From Burkholderiaceae bacterium (GTDB taxonomy: Bacteria > Pseudomonadota > Gammaproteobacteria > Burkholderiales > Burkholderiaceae_C), in the NCBI GenBank assembly GCA_014879655.1, contig JACSRS010000068.1:1-35281 (forward strand): a stretch of 35,281 nt of DNA. Direction: 5' to 3'. The position numbers were made by a program, and so were the translations under genes. The notes below the pieces were generated by a model. The model was not told the origin of the DNA. It saw only the letters and a list, made by a program, of their open reading frames with translations, and made no database searches. Positions 16,414 through 24,018 of the stretch are shown here, one piece after another. Each line of letters starts with the position of its first letter. Within the stretch, counting starts at the first letter, position 1.

Positions 16414-16905
16414 ATGAGTGAGGGAGTGAACACCGCCCGCTCCGACATCCGGGGCGGCGCGGGATGGATCGGTTTTGGCCTGCTGATCCTGGCCGAGTCG
16501 CTGCGCATGGACCGGTACGAATCGATGGGCGCAACGGTCTACACCATGCCGGGTTTCGTGCCCGGCATGATCGGTGCCCTGCTGATGGTGCTCGGTGCCA
16601 TCCTGCTGCTGCGCGGCTGGAGTCGCCAGCGCCGTGGCGAAGTTGCCGATGCGGCGCCGCAACCCGTTCTCAATGCCCGGGTGTGGTTCACGCTGGCGCT
16701 GTCGCTGCTCTACGCCGCGGTCATGATCGGCCGTTTGCCGTTCTGGCTGGCCACCGGCCTCTTCGTCGCTGCCTTCACCGCTTATTTCGCCCCCCCTGAA
16801 CAGGCGATGCCGCGCAAGCTGCTCGCCGCCGCCATTGCCGGCGTGCTGACCGCACTGGTCGTCACCGTGGTGTTCGAACAGGTGTTCCTCGTCCGCCTTC
16901 CCTGA
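16414..16905 (+). CDS. Tripartite tricarboxylate transporter small membrane subunit (TctB)
   Basis: The 163-aa product is the small, poorly conserved membrane subunit of a TTT system. Four hydrophobic segments are visible: GAGWIGFGLLILAESL, MPGFVPGMIGALLMVLGAILLL, VWFTLALSLLYAAVMIG and LLAAAIAGVLTALVVTVVFEQVFLV. The ATG at 16414 follows the Bug gene by 22 nt; a longer frame upstream overlaps that gene and has no family character. It sits in the usual order C-B-A. Confidence 0.92.
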   Translation: MSEGVNTARSDIRGGAGWIGFGLLILAESLRMDRYESMGATVYTMPGFVPGMIGALLMVLGAILLLRGWSRQRRGEVADAAPQPVLNARVWFTLALSLLYAAVMIGRLPFWLATGLFVAAFTAYFAPPEQAMPRKLLAAAIAGVLTALVVTVVFEQVFLVRLP

Positions 16906-16923
16906 TTGCAAAGCGCCCTTCCC

Positions 16924-18435
16924 ATGTTTGACGGTTTGTTGATGTTCGGTCATTCGCTGGTGAGCTTCGGCACGCCGACGGTGATCGCCTATGCGCTGCT
17001 TTCGTCGCTGGTGGGCGTGATCATGGGCGCGCTGCCGGGCCTGACGGCCACGATGGCGCTGGCGCTGATGACCACGCTCACGCTCAAGCTGCCGCACGAA
17101 GAAGCGCTGCTGATCCTGATCTGCACCTACGTCGGCTCCATCTACGGCGGCTCGCGCTCTGCCATCCTGCTAAACATTCCCGGCACCCCCGCCTCGGCGG
17201 CCTCCTGCCTGGACGGCTACACACTGGCCCGTCAGGGCATGGCCGGGCGCGCGATGGGCATCGCGACCTCCGGCTCGGTGCTCGGCACGCTGATCGGCAT
17301 GTTTTTTCTGGCGTTCTTCACGCCCATCCTGGGCGGCATGGCGCTGAAGTTCGGCGCCTACGAATTCTTCTGGCTGGCGCTGTTCGGCGTGCTCATCGCC
17401 GGCACGCTGACCGGCGACGATCCGCTCAAGGGCTGGATCGCCGGCATTGCGGGCCTGTTCATCGCCGGCATCGGGCAGGAGCCGCAATACGGCTACGAGC
17501 GATTTTCATGGGGGGTGCGCGACCTCGCCGGCGGCATCCAGCTGGTGCCGGCACTGGTCGGCGCCTTCGGTTTTGCGGAGTTGCTGACGGCGATGAAATC
17601 GCGCCAGCTGCCGGTGAAGATCAGCGCCTTCGACACGGTGATTCCCAAGCTGCAGGACGTCACCCGATACTGGCGCACCATCCTGCGCTCCGGCATCATC
17701 GGCACCGGCGTCGGCATCGTGCCGGGCGTCGGCGAAGACGTCGCGGCCTGGTCGTCCTACGCGGCAGCCAAGCGCGCGAGCAAGGAACCGGAGATGTTCG
17801 GCAAAGGCTCCATCGAGGGCCTGATGGCCGCCGAAACCGGCGACAACGCCTGTGTGCCCGGCGCGATGATCCCGGTGCTGACGCTGGCCATTCCCGGCTC
17901 GGCGCCCGCCGCCGTGCTGATGGCCGCGATGATCATCCACGGCGTCAAACCCGGGCCGATGATCATGATCGAGAACCCGCAGTTCGTCTACGACGTGGTG
18001 GCGATGATGCTGTTTGCCACCATCGGCATCCTGATCTACGGGCTGGTGCTGACCAAGGCGCTGGTGCAGGTGCTGCGCGTGCCGCAGCATTTCATCGTGC
18101 CCATCATCTTCGTGCTGTGCAGCGTCGGCAGTTTCGCCATTGCCGGGCGGCTTTTTGATGTTTACGTGATGCTGGCCTTCGGCATCATCGGCTTCTTCCT
18201 GCGCAGCTACGGCTACCCGATGGCCCCGCTGGTGCTGGGCATCGTGCTCGGCGACCTGCTGGAGAAGAACCTGCGCCGCGCGCTGCTGCTGTCCGACGGC
18301 GACCTGACGCCCTTCTTCACCCGCCCGATCTCGGCCGGCGTCGCGGCGCTGATCTTTGCCACCGTCGGCTACAAGATCTGGAGCCTGCACCGCAAGAGCC
18401 GGGCCGCGCGCTCAAGCACGTCGGAGCGGTCATGA
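16924..18435 (+). CDS. Tripartite tricarboxylate transporter large membrane subunit (TctA)
   Basis: This is the ion-coupled membrane permease of the TTT system. The 503-aa product has about 11-12 membrane segments and the signatures MGALPGLTATMALALM and YVGSIYGGSRSAILLNIPGTPASAAS near the N-terminus, with the related repeat VPGVGEDVAAWSSYAAAKRAS and CVPGAMIPVLTLAIPGSAPAAVLMAAM in the second half. The ATG at 16924 is used; a TTG 18 nt upstream is possible. The TGA stop overlaps the next gene's ATG (ATGA), indicating translational coupling of the transporter to the catabolic enzymes. Confidence 0.95.
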   Translation: MFDGLLMFGHSLVSFGTPTVIAYALLSSLVGVIMGALPGLTATMALALMTTLTLKLPHEEALLILICTYVGSIYGGSRSAILLNIPGTPASAASCLDGYTLARQGMAGRAMGIATSGSVLGTLIGMFFLAFFTPILGGMALKFGAYEFFWLALFGVLIAGTLTGDDPLKGWIAGIAGLFIAGIGQEPQYGYERFSWGVRDLAGGIQLVPALVGAFGFAELLTAMKSRQLPVKISAFDTVIPKLQDVTRYWRTILRSGIIGTGVGIVPGVGEDVAAWSSYAAAKRASKEPEMFGKGSIEGLMAAETGDNACVPGAMIPVLTLAIPGSAPAAVLMAAMIIHGVKPGPMIMIENPQFVYDVVAMMLFATIGILIYGLVLTKALVQVLRVPQHFIVPIIFVLCSVGSFAIAGRLFDVYVMLAFGIIGFFLRSYGYPMAPLVLGIVLGDLLEKNLRRALLLSDGDLTPFFTRPISAGVAALIFATVGYKIWSLHRKSRAARSSTSERS

Positions 18436-19262
18436 AGCTCTCGCTGTGCAACGAGGTGCTGCAACCGATGCCGCTGGCGCAGCAATGCGCCTGGGCCGCC
18501 GCAGCCGGTTATGACGCGCTGGAAATCGCGCCCTTCACCCTCGCCGACGACCCGCGCACGCTGACCGGCGCGCAGGCCGCCCAGGTGCGCACAGCGGCGT
18601 CAGCCCACGGCCTGGCCATCTCCAGCCTGCACTGGCTGCTGGTCAAGCCCGACGGCCTTTCGCTCGTCACCGACGACCGCGCCGTGCGCCAGCAGACGCT
18701 GGACCTGCTGCGCCGGCTGATCGACTTCGCCGCCGCCTGCGGCGCTGCGGTGCTGGTGCACGGCTCGCCCAGACAACGCTCGCCGGCACCCGGTCAAAGC
18801 GTGCAGGACGCCACGCAGCGCCTGGAAGCTGCGCTGGCCGAGCTTGCACCCCATGCGCAGGCCGCCGGCGTCACCTACTGCATCGAGCCACTTTCGCCGG
18901 CCGAAACGCCCGTGATCAACACCGTGGCGCAGGCCGCCGCGCTGGTCGACCGCATCGGCTCGCCGGCGCTGAGGACCATGCTGGATGTCAGCGCCGCATC
19001 GCAGGCCGAAAGTGATCCGGTGCACCAGGTGCTGGCCCGGTACCTGGCCAGCGGTCACATTGCCCACGTGCAGTTCAACGACCGCAACCGGCGCGGCCCC
19101 GGCCAGGGCGACACCGCGCAACGGCCGGTCCTGCAGGTGCTGCGCCAGGCCGGTTACCAGGGCTGGATGGCGGTCGAACCGTTTGACTACCGGCCTGACG
19201 GCCCGGGCTGCGCGGCTTTCAGCGCGGGCTATCTGCGCGCCTTGTGGAGCAGCTTGCCATGA
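18432..19262 (+). CDS. TIM-barrel sugar phosphate isomerase/epimerase-like protein (first of two)
   Basis: The 276-aa product belongs to the xylose-isomerase-like TIM-barrel superfamily (AP endonuclease 2 family, as in IolE, IolI and hydroxypyruvate isomerase). Expected metal ligands appear in order: Glu152 (YCIEPLSP), Asp185 (TMLDVSA), His212 (IAHVQFND) and Glu249 (WMAVEPFDY). Such enzymes isomerise, epimerise or dehydrate ketoses and keto-cyclitols. The start overlaps the TctA stop and the stop overlaps the next ATG, so it is tightly coupled within the operon. It is not closely similar to the second isomerase-like protein at 23124. Confidence 0.87.
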   Translation: MKLSLCNEVLQPMPLAQQCAWAAAAGYDALEIAPFTLADDPRTLTGAQAAQVRTAASAHGLAISSLHWLLVKPDGLSLVTDDRAVRQQTLDLLRRLIDFAAACGAAVLVHGSPRQRSPAPGQSVQDATQRLEAALAELAPHAQAAGVTYCIEPLSPAETPVINTVAQAAALVDRIGSPALRTMLDVSAASQAESDPVHQVLARYLASGHIAHVQFNDRNRRGPGQGDTAQRPVLQVLRQAGYQGWMAVEPFDYRPDGPGCAAFSAGYLRALWSSLP

Positions 19263-20620
19263 CTGCAGCCAAATTCCGCGTCCGTGCGGTTTCGCTGTTT
19301 GAGCGTGCCGTCACGCTGCGCCTGCCCTTCCGTTTTGGCGCTGCCACCGTCACGCGCTGCCCGCAGGCGTTCGCACGGGTCACGCTGGAGCTTGGCGGGC
19401 AGACCTGGGTCGGCGCCAGCGCCGAGCTGATGGTGCCCAAGTGGTTCGACAAGGCGCCGCAGCTGACGCACGAGCAGAACTTCGAGCAGTTGCGCGAAGC
19501 GCTGCGCAATGCGCGCAGTTCTTATTTGGCCGAAGACGACGCCAGCACCGCGTTCGGCCTTTCGCAATCGGCCGGTGAAGCGGCGATTGCTGCCAGCATG
19601 GCGCACGGACTGCCGCGGCTGGCCGCGCAGTTCGGCCCGGCGCTGCTCGACAAGGCGGTGGCCGACGCGCTGCTGCGCGCGCAAGGCCTGTCATGGGTCG
19701 ACGGCCTGCGCGCCGGCACGCTGGGCGACCCGTGGAGCAAGACGTTGAAACTGATCCGGCCCGATTCCGTCATCGTGCGCCACACCGTCGGGCTGGCCGA
19801 CCTGTTGAGTGATGACGAACCCGGGGACCGCCCGTATGACGGCCTGCCCGCCACGCTGCAGGCCTGCATCCAGCGCTACGGCCTGACGCATTTCAAGCTC
19901 AAGCTGTCGGGCCAGATCGACGCCGACCGCGACCGCCTGACCCGCATCGCCGCCGTGCTGGACGCCGATGCCGGCGACTACCGCGTGACGCTGGACGGCA
20001 ATGAAACCTTCACGGATGCTGCGGCGCTGGGCGATTTCTGGCGCGCACTGACGCAGGCGCCGGCGCTGAGCAACCTGCTGTCGCGCACCCTGCTGCTGGA
20101 GCAGCCGCTGGCCCGCCGCGTGGCGCTGAATCAATCCGTTTCAGGCCTGGGCATCCATGTGCCGGTGATCCTGGACGAATCGGACGACCACCCCGACGTG
20201 CTGGAGCGCGGCCTGGCACTGGGCTACCGGGGCATCTCCAGCAAGGCCTGCAAGGGCATCTACCGCTCGTTGCACAGTGCAGCGCGCATCGCGCAGCAGC
20301 CGGGCCAGCTGATCCTCTCCGGCGAAGACCTGACCTGCCAGGCCGGCCTGGCCGTGCAGCAGGACACGTTGCTGGCCGCCAGCCTGGGCGTGACGCACAT
20401 CGAGCGCAACGGCCATCACTATGTGGACGGCTTCGGCATTGCCCCTGCGGCGGAAGCGGCGGCTTTCGCCAGCGCCCACCCCGGCCTGTATGAAAACGAC
20501 ACCGCCGGCCGGCCGCATCTGGCCATCAACGCGGGCCGGCTCGACCTGCGCTCGCTGCACGACCCCGGATTTGCAACAGCGGCCCAGCCGCTGTGGGACA
20601 GCCTGACACCCATTTCCTGA
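19259..20620 (+). CDS. Enolase-superfamily (mandelate racemase / muconate lactonizing-like) enzyme
   Basis: The 453-aa product shows the enolase-superfamily plan: an N-terminal capping domain, then a TIM barrel with the KxK motif (Lys213/Lys215 in HFKLKLSG), metal ligands near Asp246/Asn248 (VTLDGNE), Glu281 (LLLEQPL) and Asp306/Glu307 (VILDESDD), and a lysine at 329 (GISSKACKG). Members abstract a proton alpha to a carboxylate, giving dehydration, epimerisation or cycloisomerisation. It is longer than most muconate or mandelate enzymes because of an extended capping region. The start overlaps the preceding stop (ATGA). The substrate is unknown, probably a hydroxylated acid. Confidence 0.87.
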   Translation: MTAAKFRVRAVSLFERAVTLRLPFRFGAATVTRCPQAFARVTLELGGQTWVGASAELMVPKWFDKAPQLTHEQNFEQLREALRNARSSYLAEDDASTAFGLSQSAGEAAIAASMAHGLPRLAAQFGPALLDKAVADALLRAQGLSWVDGLRAGTLGDPWSKTLKLIRPDSVIVRHTVGLADLLSDDEPGDRPYDGLPATLQACIQRYGLTHFKLKLSGQIDADRDRLTRIAAVLDADAGDYRVTLDGNETFTDAAALGDFWRALTQAPALSNLLSRTLLLEQPLARRVALNQSVSGLGIHVPVILDESDDHPDVLERGLALGYRGISSKACKGIYRSLHSAARIAQQPGQLILSGEDLTCQAGLAVQQDTLLAASLGVTHIERNGHHYVDGFGIAPAAEAAAFASAHPGLYENDTAGRPHLAINAGRLDLRSLHDPGFATAAQPLWDSLTPIS

Positions 20621-20642
20621 AACCCGACTGAGAAACTTCACC

Positions 20643-21818
20643 ATGGCACAACAAAGACTCGGCCTCATCATGCACGGCGTCACCGGTCGCATGGGCATGA
20701 ACCAGCACCTGATCCGCTCCATCGTCGCCATCCGCAACCAGGGCGGCGTGCGCCTGGCCAACGGCGACACCGTCATGCCCGACCCCATCCTGATCGGCCG
20801 CAACGCCGAAAAGATGCAGGCGCTGGCCAAGGCCCACAACATTGCCCGCTGGGGCACCGACCTGGACGCAGCCCTGGCCAACCCGGACGACACCGTGTTC
20901 TTCGACGCCGGCACCACGCAGATGCGCCCCACCCTGCTGGCCAAGGCGATCCGCGCCGGCAAGCACGTGTATTGCGAGAAACCCATCGCCACCAACCTCA
21001 ACGAGGCGGTCGAGATCGCCCGTCTGGCCGAGCAAGCGGGCAAGGCCAGCGGCCTGAAACATGGCGCGGTGCAGGACAAGCTCTTTCTGCCCGGCCTGCG
21101 CAAGCTCGACATGCTGCGCCGCGCCGGCTTCTTCGGCCGCATGCTGTCCGTGCGGCTGGAGTTCGGCTACTGGGTGTTCGAAGGCGACCTGCAACCCATC
21201 CAGCGCCCGAGCTGGAACTACCGCAAGGAAGACGGCGGCGGCATGATCCTGGACATGATGTGCCACTGGCGCTACGTGCTGGACAACCTGTTTGGCGAGG
21301 TCAAGTCAGTCTCGTGCATCGGCACCACGCACATCCCGAAGCGCTGGGACGAAGCCGGCCAGCCCTACGAGTGCACCGCCGACGACGCCGCCTACGCCAC
21401 CGCCGAACTGACCGGCCACAACGGCGAGCCGGTGATTGCGCAGATGAACATGTCGTGGGCCACCCGTGTGCGCCGCGACGATCTGGTCACTTTTCATGTG
21501 GACGGCACGCACGGCTCGGCGGTGGCGGGGCTGTCGAGCTGCCGCGCCCAGAGCCGCGTCGCCACGCCGCGCCCGGTGTGGAACCCGGACGAAAAGCAGA
21601 TGATGAATTTCTTCGACCAGTGGCAGGAAGTGCCCGACACGCAGGTCTACGACAACGGCTTCAAGATCCAGTGGGAGCACTTCATCCGCCACGTGGCGGA
21701 AGACGCGCCGTGGCGCTGGACGCTGCCCGAAGGCGCCAAGGGCGTGCAACTGGTGGAAGCCGCCTTGCAAAGCTGGTCCGAGCGCCGCTGGGTCGATGTC
21801 GGGCCGCTGCCCGCCTGA
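20643..21818 (+). CDS. Gfo/Idh/MocA-family oxidoreductase
   Basis: The 391-aa product is an NAD(P)-dependent sugar or cyclitol dehydrogenase. The dinucleotide loop is HGVTGRMG (11-18), an unusual form of the GxGxxG motif that recalls the GxxGRMG of dihydrodipicolinate reductase. The catalytic EKP motif is at 112-114 (VYCEKPIATN). GGGMILDMMCHWRY (198-211) supplies the Asp/His pair of the family (Asp204, His208). It follows the enolase-superfamily gene by 22 nt. In a pathway it would oxidise a secondary hydroxyl to a keto group, or do the reverse. Confidence 0.92.
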   Translation: MAQQRLGLIMHGVTGRMGMNQHLIRSIVAIRNQGGVRLANGDTVMPDPILIGRNAEKMQALAKAHNIARWGTDLDAALANPDDTVFFDAGTTQMRPTLLAKAIRAGKHVYCEKPIATNLNEAVEIARLAEQAGKASGLKHGAVQDKLFLPGLRKLDMLRRAGFFGRMLSVRLEFGYWVFEGDLQPIQRPSWNYRKEDGGGMILDMMCHWRYVLDNLFGEVKSVSCIGTTHIPKRWDEAGQPYECTADDAAYATAELTGHNGEPVIAQMNMSWATRVRRDDLVTFHVDGTHGSAVAGLSSCRAQSRVATPRPVWNPDEKQMMNFFDQWQEVPDTQVYDNGFKIQWEHFIRHVAEDAPWRWTLPEGAKGVQLVEAALQSWSERRWVDVGPLPA

Positions 21819-21834
21819 CGAATAGTCCTCTTTC

Positions 21835-21863
21835 AATAGCTGAAAAGCACTATTTGACGCTGG
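21835..21863 (-). repeat. Dispersed repeat copy C inside the operon
   Basis: On the minus strand CCAGCGTCAAATAGTG starts at 21863 and GCTATT ends at 21835. The AATAG and CTATT parts can pair as a small hairpin. It lies in the 85-nt gap between the oxidoreductase gene and the DUF993 gene, the only sizeable gap in the operon. Confidence 0.6.
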
Positions 21864-21903
21864 CTGAGTGCCAATTTGTCATGAAATCGAGGGAAAAACA
21901 CCC

Positions 21904-23115
21904 ATGACCCCCCCCTTGCTTCTGCCGCTGGCCGACGGCCGCCTCGCACCCTATGCCCTGGTCGGCCAGCCGCCGCCGCGTGCCGCCAAGGCACCCGCCT
22001 TCAACCGCATCGCCTATTCCGCCGCCCACGTGGTGGCCGATCCGCTGGCCGCCATCGACCCGTGGCTGCAGTGCGCGGTGGACTGGGACGCCACCATCGG
22101 CTACCGCCGACACCTTTGGTCGCTCGGTCTGGGCGTGGCCGAAGCCATGGACACCGCGCAGCGCGGCATGGGGCTGGACTGGCCCACCTCGCTGGAGCTG
22201 ATCCGCCGCTCGCTCGACGCCGCGCGTGACCTCGGACCCGGCGCGCTGGTGGCCTCGGGCTGCGGCACCGATCACCTGAACCTGGACGAAGTGAAGACGG
22301 TCGATGACGTCATCCGCGGCTACGAGACGCAGATGGAAGCGATCGAAAAGCTCGGCGGCAAGCTGATCGTCATGGCGAGCCGGGCGCTGGTGCGCGTGGC
22401 CCGAAGCCCGGCCGACTATGAACGCGTGTATGACCGCGTGCTGAGCCAGGCGCGCCAGCCGGTCGTGCTGCACTGGCTGGGCGACATGTTCGACCCGGCG
22501 CTCAAGGGCTACTGGGGCAGCGACGACGTGCAAGCCGCGATGGACACCGCGCTGGCCATCATCAACGCCCACGCCGACAAGGTCGACGGCATCAAGATTT
22601 CGCTGCTCGACAAAGACAAGGAAATCGCCATGCGCCGCCGCCTGCCGGCCACCGGCGGCGCCGACGGCAAGGGCGTGCGCATGTACACCGGCGACGATTT
22701 CAACTACGCCGAACTGATTGCCGGCGACGGCTTTGGCGCCGCCAGCGTGCACGGCCGGAGCGACGCCCTGCTGGGCATCTTCGACGCCATTGCCCCGGCC
22801 GCCAGCGCCGCGCTGGGCGCGCTTGCCAAGGGCGATCTCGACACGTTTCACGCGCTGCTCGGCCCCACGGTGCCGCTGTCGCGCCACATCTTTGCCGCGC
22901 CCACGCGCTTCTACAAGACCGGCGTCGTCTTCATGGCCTGGCTCAACGGCCACCAGAGCCATTTCACGATGGTCGGCGGGCAGCAGAGCACACGCTCGCT
23001 GGTGCACCTTGCCGAACTGTTCCGCCTGGCCGATCATGCCAACCTGCTGGAACAACCCGATCTGGCCGTCGCCCGCATGAAGACGCTGCTGGCGCTGCAC
23101 GGCGTCGAATCCTGA
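21904..23115 (+). CDS. DUF993 protein, dihydrodipicolinate-synthase-like TIM barrel
   Basis: The 403-aa product is recognised as a DUF993-type protein. The stretch DGIKISLLDKDKE (229-240) matches the DHDPS-superfamily GIKxSxxD motif, making Lys231 the likely Schiff-base lysine. LVASGCGTDHLNLD (115-128) lies where family members have the substrate loop. DHDPS-like enzymes condense or cleave 2-keto acids, usually with pyruvate. DUF993 proteins have no reaction I know of. The ATG at 21904 gives MTPPLLLPLADG; the upstream frame runs into repeat copy C. It neighbours the enolase-superfamily gene, as in aldarate pathways where a dehydratase feeds a DHDPS-like enzyme; that parallel is inference. Confidence 0.85.
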   Translation: MTPPLLLPLADGRLAPYALVGQPPPRAAKAPAFNRIAYSAAHVVADPLAAIDPWLQCAVDWDATIGYRRHLWSLGLGVAEAMDTAQRGMGLDWPTSLELIRRSLDAARDLGPGALVASGCGTDHLNLDEVKTVDDVIRGYETQMEAIEKLGGKLIVMASRALVRVARSPADYERVYDRVLSQARQPVVLHWLGDMFDPALKGYWGSDDVQAAMDTALAIINAHADKVDGIKISLLDKDKEIAMRRRLPATGGADGKGVRMYTGDDFNYAELIAGDGFGAASVHGRSDALLGIFDAIAPAASAALGALAKGDLDTFHALLGPTVPLSRHIFAAPTRFYKTGVVFMAWLNGHQSHFTMVGGQQSTRSLVHLAELFRLADHANLLEQPDLAVARMKTLLALHGVES

Positions 23116-23123
23116 TCGAACTT

Positions 23124-24002
23124 ATGCGCGACTTCACCACCGACCACCGCTGGCTGTCGATCAACACCGCCACCGTGCGCAAGAGCCGGGGCGTGGACGT
23201 GCCGCTGATTGACATCCTCGACGCCTGCGCACAGCGCGGCATCCGCGCCGTGGCGCCGTGGCGCGACCAGGTGGCGGCCGCCGGCCTGGCCAATGTGGCA
23301 CGAACCCTGAAAGCGCATGGCCTTGAACTCTCGGGCTACTGCCGCGGCGGCATGTTCCCGGCAGCCGACGCGGCCGGGCTGCAGGCCGCACTGGATGACA
23401 ACCGCCGCGCCGTCGACGAGGCCTGCGCGCTGGGTTCGCCCTGTCTCGTACTGGTGGTCGGCGGCCTGCCCGGCGCGCTGGACGGCAAGGCCGCGCACAA
23501 GAACATCGCACTGGCCCGCAGCCAGGTGGCCGACGGCATCGCCAGCCTGCTCGAATACGCGCACGAGCGTTCTATGCCGTTGTCCATTGAACCGCTGCAC
23601 CCGATGTACGCTGCCGACCGCGCCTGCGTCAACACGCTGGAACAGGCGCTGGACCTGTGCGATGCGCTCGACCCGGCGCGCTCGGGCGCGCTGGGGGTCG
23701 CGGTGGACCTGTACCACGTCTGGTGGGACCCGAAGCTGCAGGCGCAAGTCCAGCGCGCAGGCCAGGACCGGCTGCACGCCTTTCACGTCTGCGACTGGCT
23801 CACCCCCACCACCGAGCTGCTGACCGATCGCGGCATGATGGGCGACGGCATCATCGACATCCGCCAGGCGCGCGGCTGGGTCGAGGCGCAGAGCTTTGCC
23901 GGCTACAGCGAGGTCGAGATCTTTTCAAGCACCAACTGGTGGCAGCGCGACATGGGTGAGGTGCTCGACACCTGCATCGCCCGCCACCAAAGCGCGGTCT
24001 GA
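23124..24002 (+). CDS. TIM-barrel sugar phosphate isomerase/epimerase-like protein (second)
   Basis: The 292-aa product is a second xylose-isomerase-like TIM barrel. Metal ligands in order: Glu156 (SIEPLHP), Asp195 (VAVDLYHVWWD), His221 (HAFHVCDW) and Glu265 (SEVEIFS), with the C-terminal WW-containing loop seen in several such enzymes. It follows DUF993 by 8 nt and ends the operon. Two non-identical TIM-barrel isomerases together with a Gfo/Idh enzyme recall the inositol pathway (IolE, IolI, IolG) but overall identity to those enzymes is not visible. The converging MFS gene ends only 16 nt away. Confidence 0.88.
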   Translation: MRDFTTDHRWLSINTATVRKSRGVDVPLIDILDACAQRGIRAVAPWRDQVAAAGLANVARTLKAHGLELSGYCRGGMFPAADAAGLQAALDDNRRAVDEACALGSPCLVLVVGGLPGALDGKAAHKNIALARSQVADGIASLLEYAHERSMPLSIEPLHPMYAADRACVNTLEQALDLCDALDPARSGALGVAVDLYHVWWDPKLQAQVQRAGQDRLHAFHVCDWLTPTTELLTDRGMMGDGIIDIRQARGWVEAQSFAGYSEVEIFSSTNWWQRDMGEVLDTCIARHQSAV

Positions 24003-24018
24003 CCGCAGCAACGCCGCT

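Noticed and set aside
15276-16508. Open minus-strand frame opposite the Bug protein
   Set aside because: Antisense to a well supported TctC gene; composition is the reverse of its codons.
21850-23100. Open minus-strand frame of 416 aa opposite DUF993
   Set aside because: GC-bias shadow, overlaps a gene with a superfamily motif and a good operon position.
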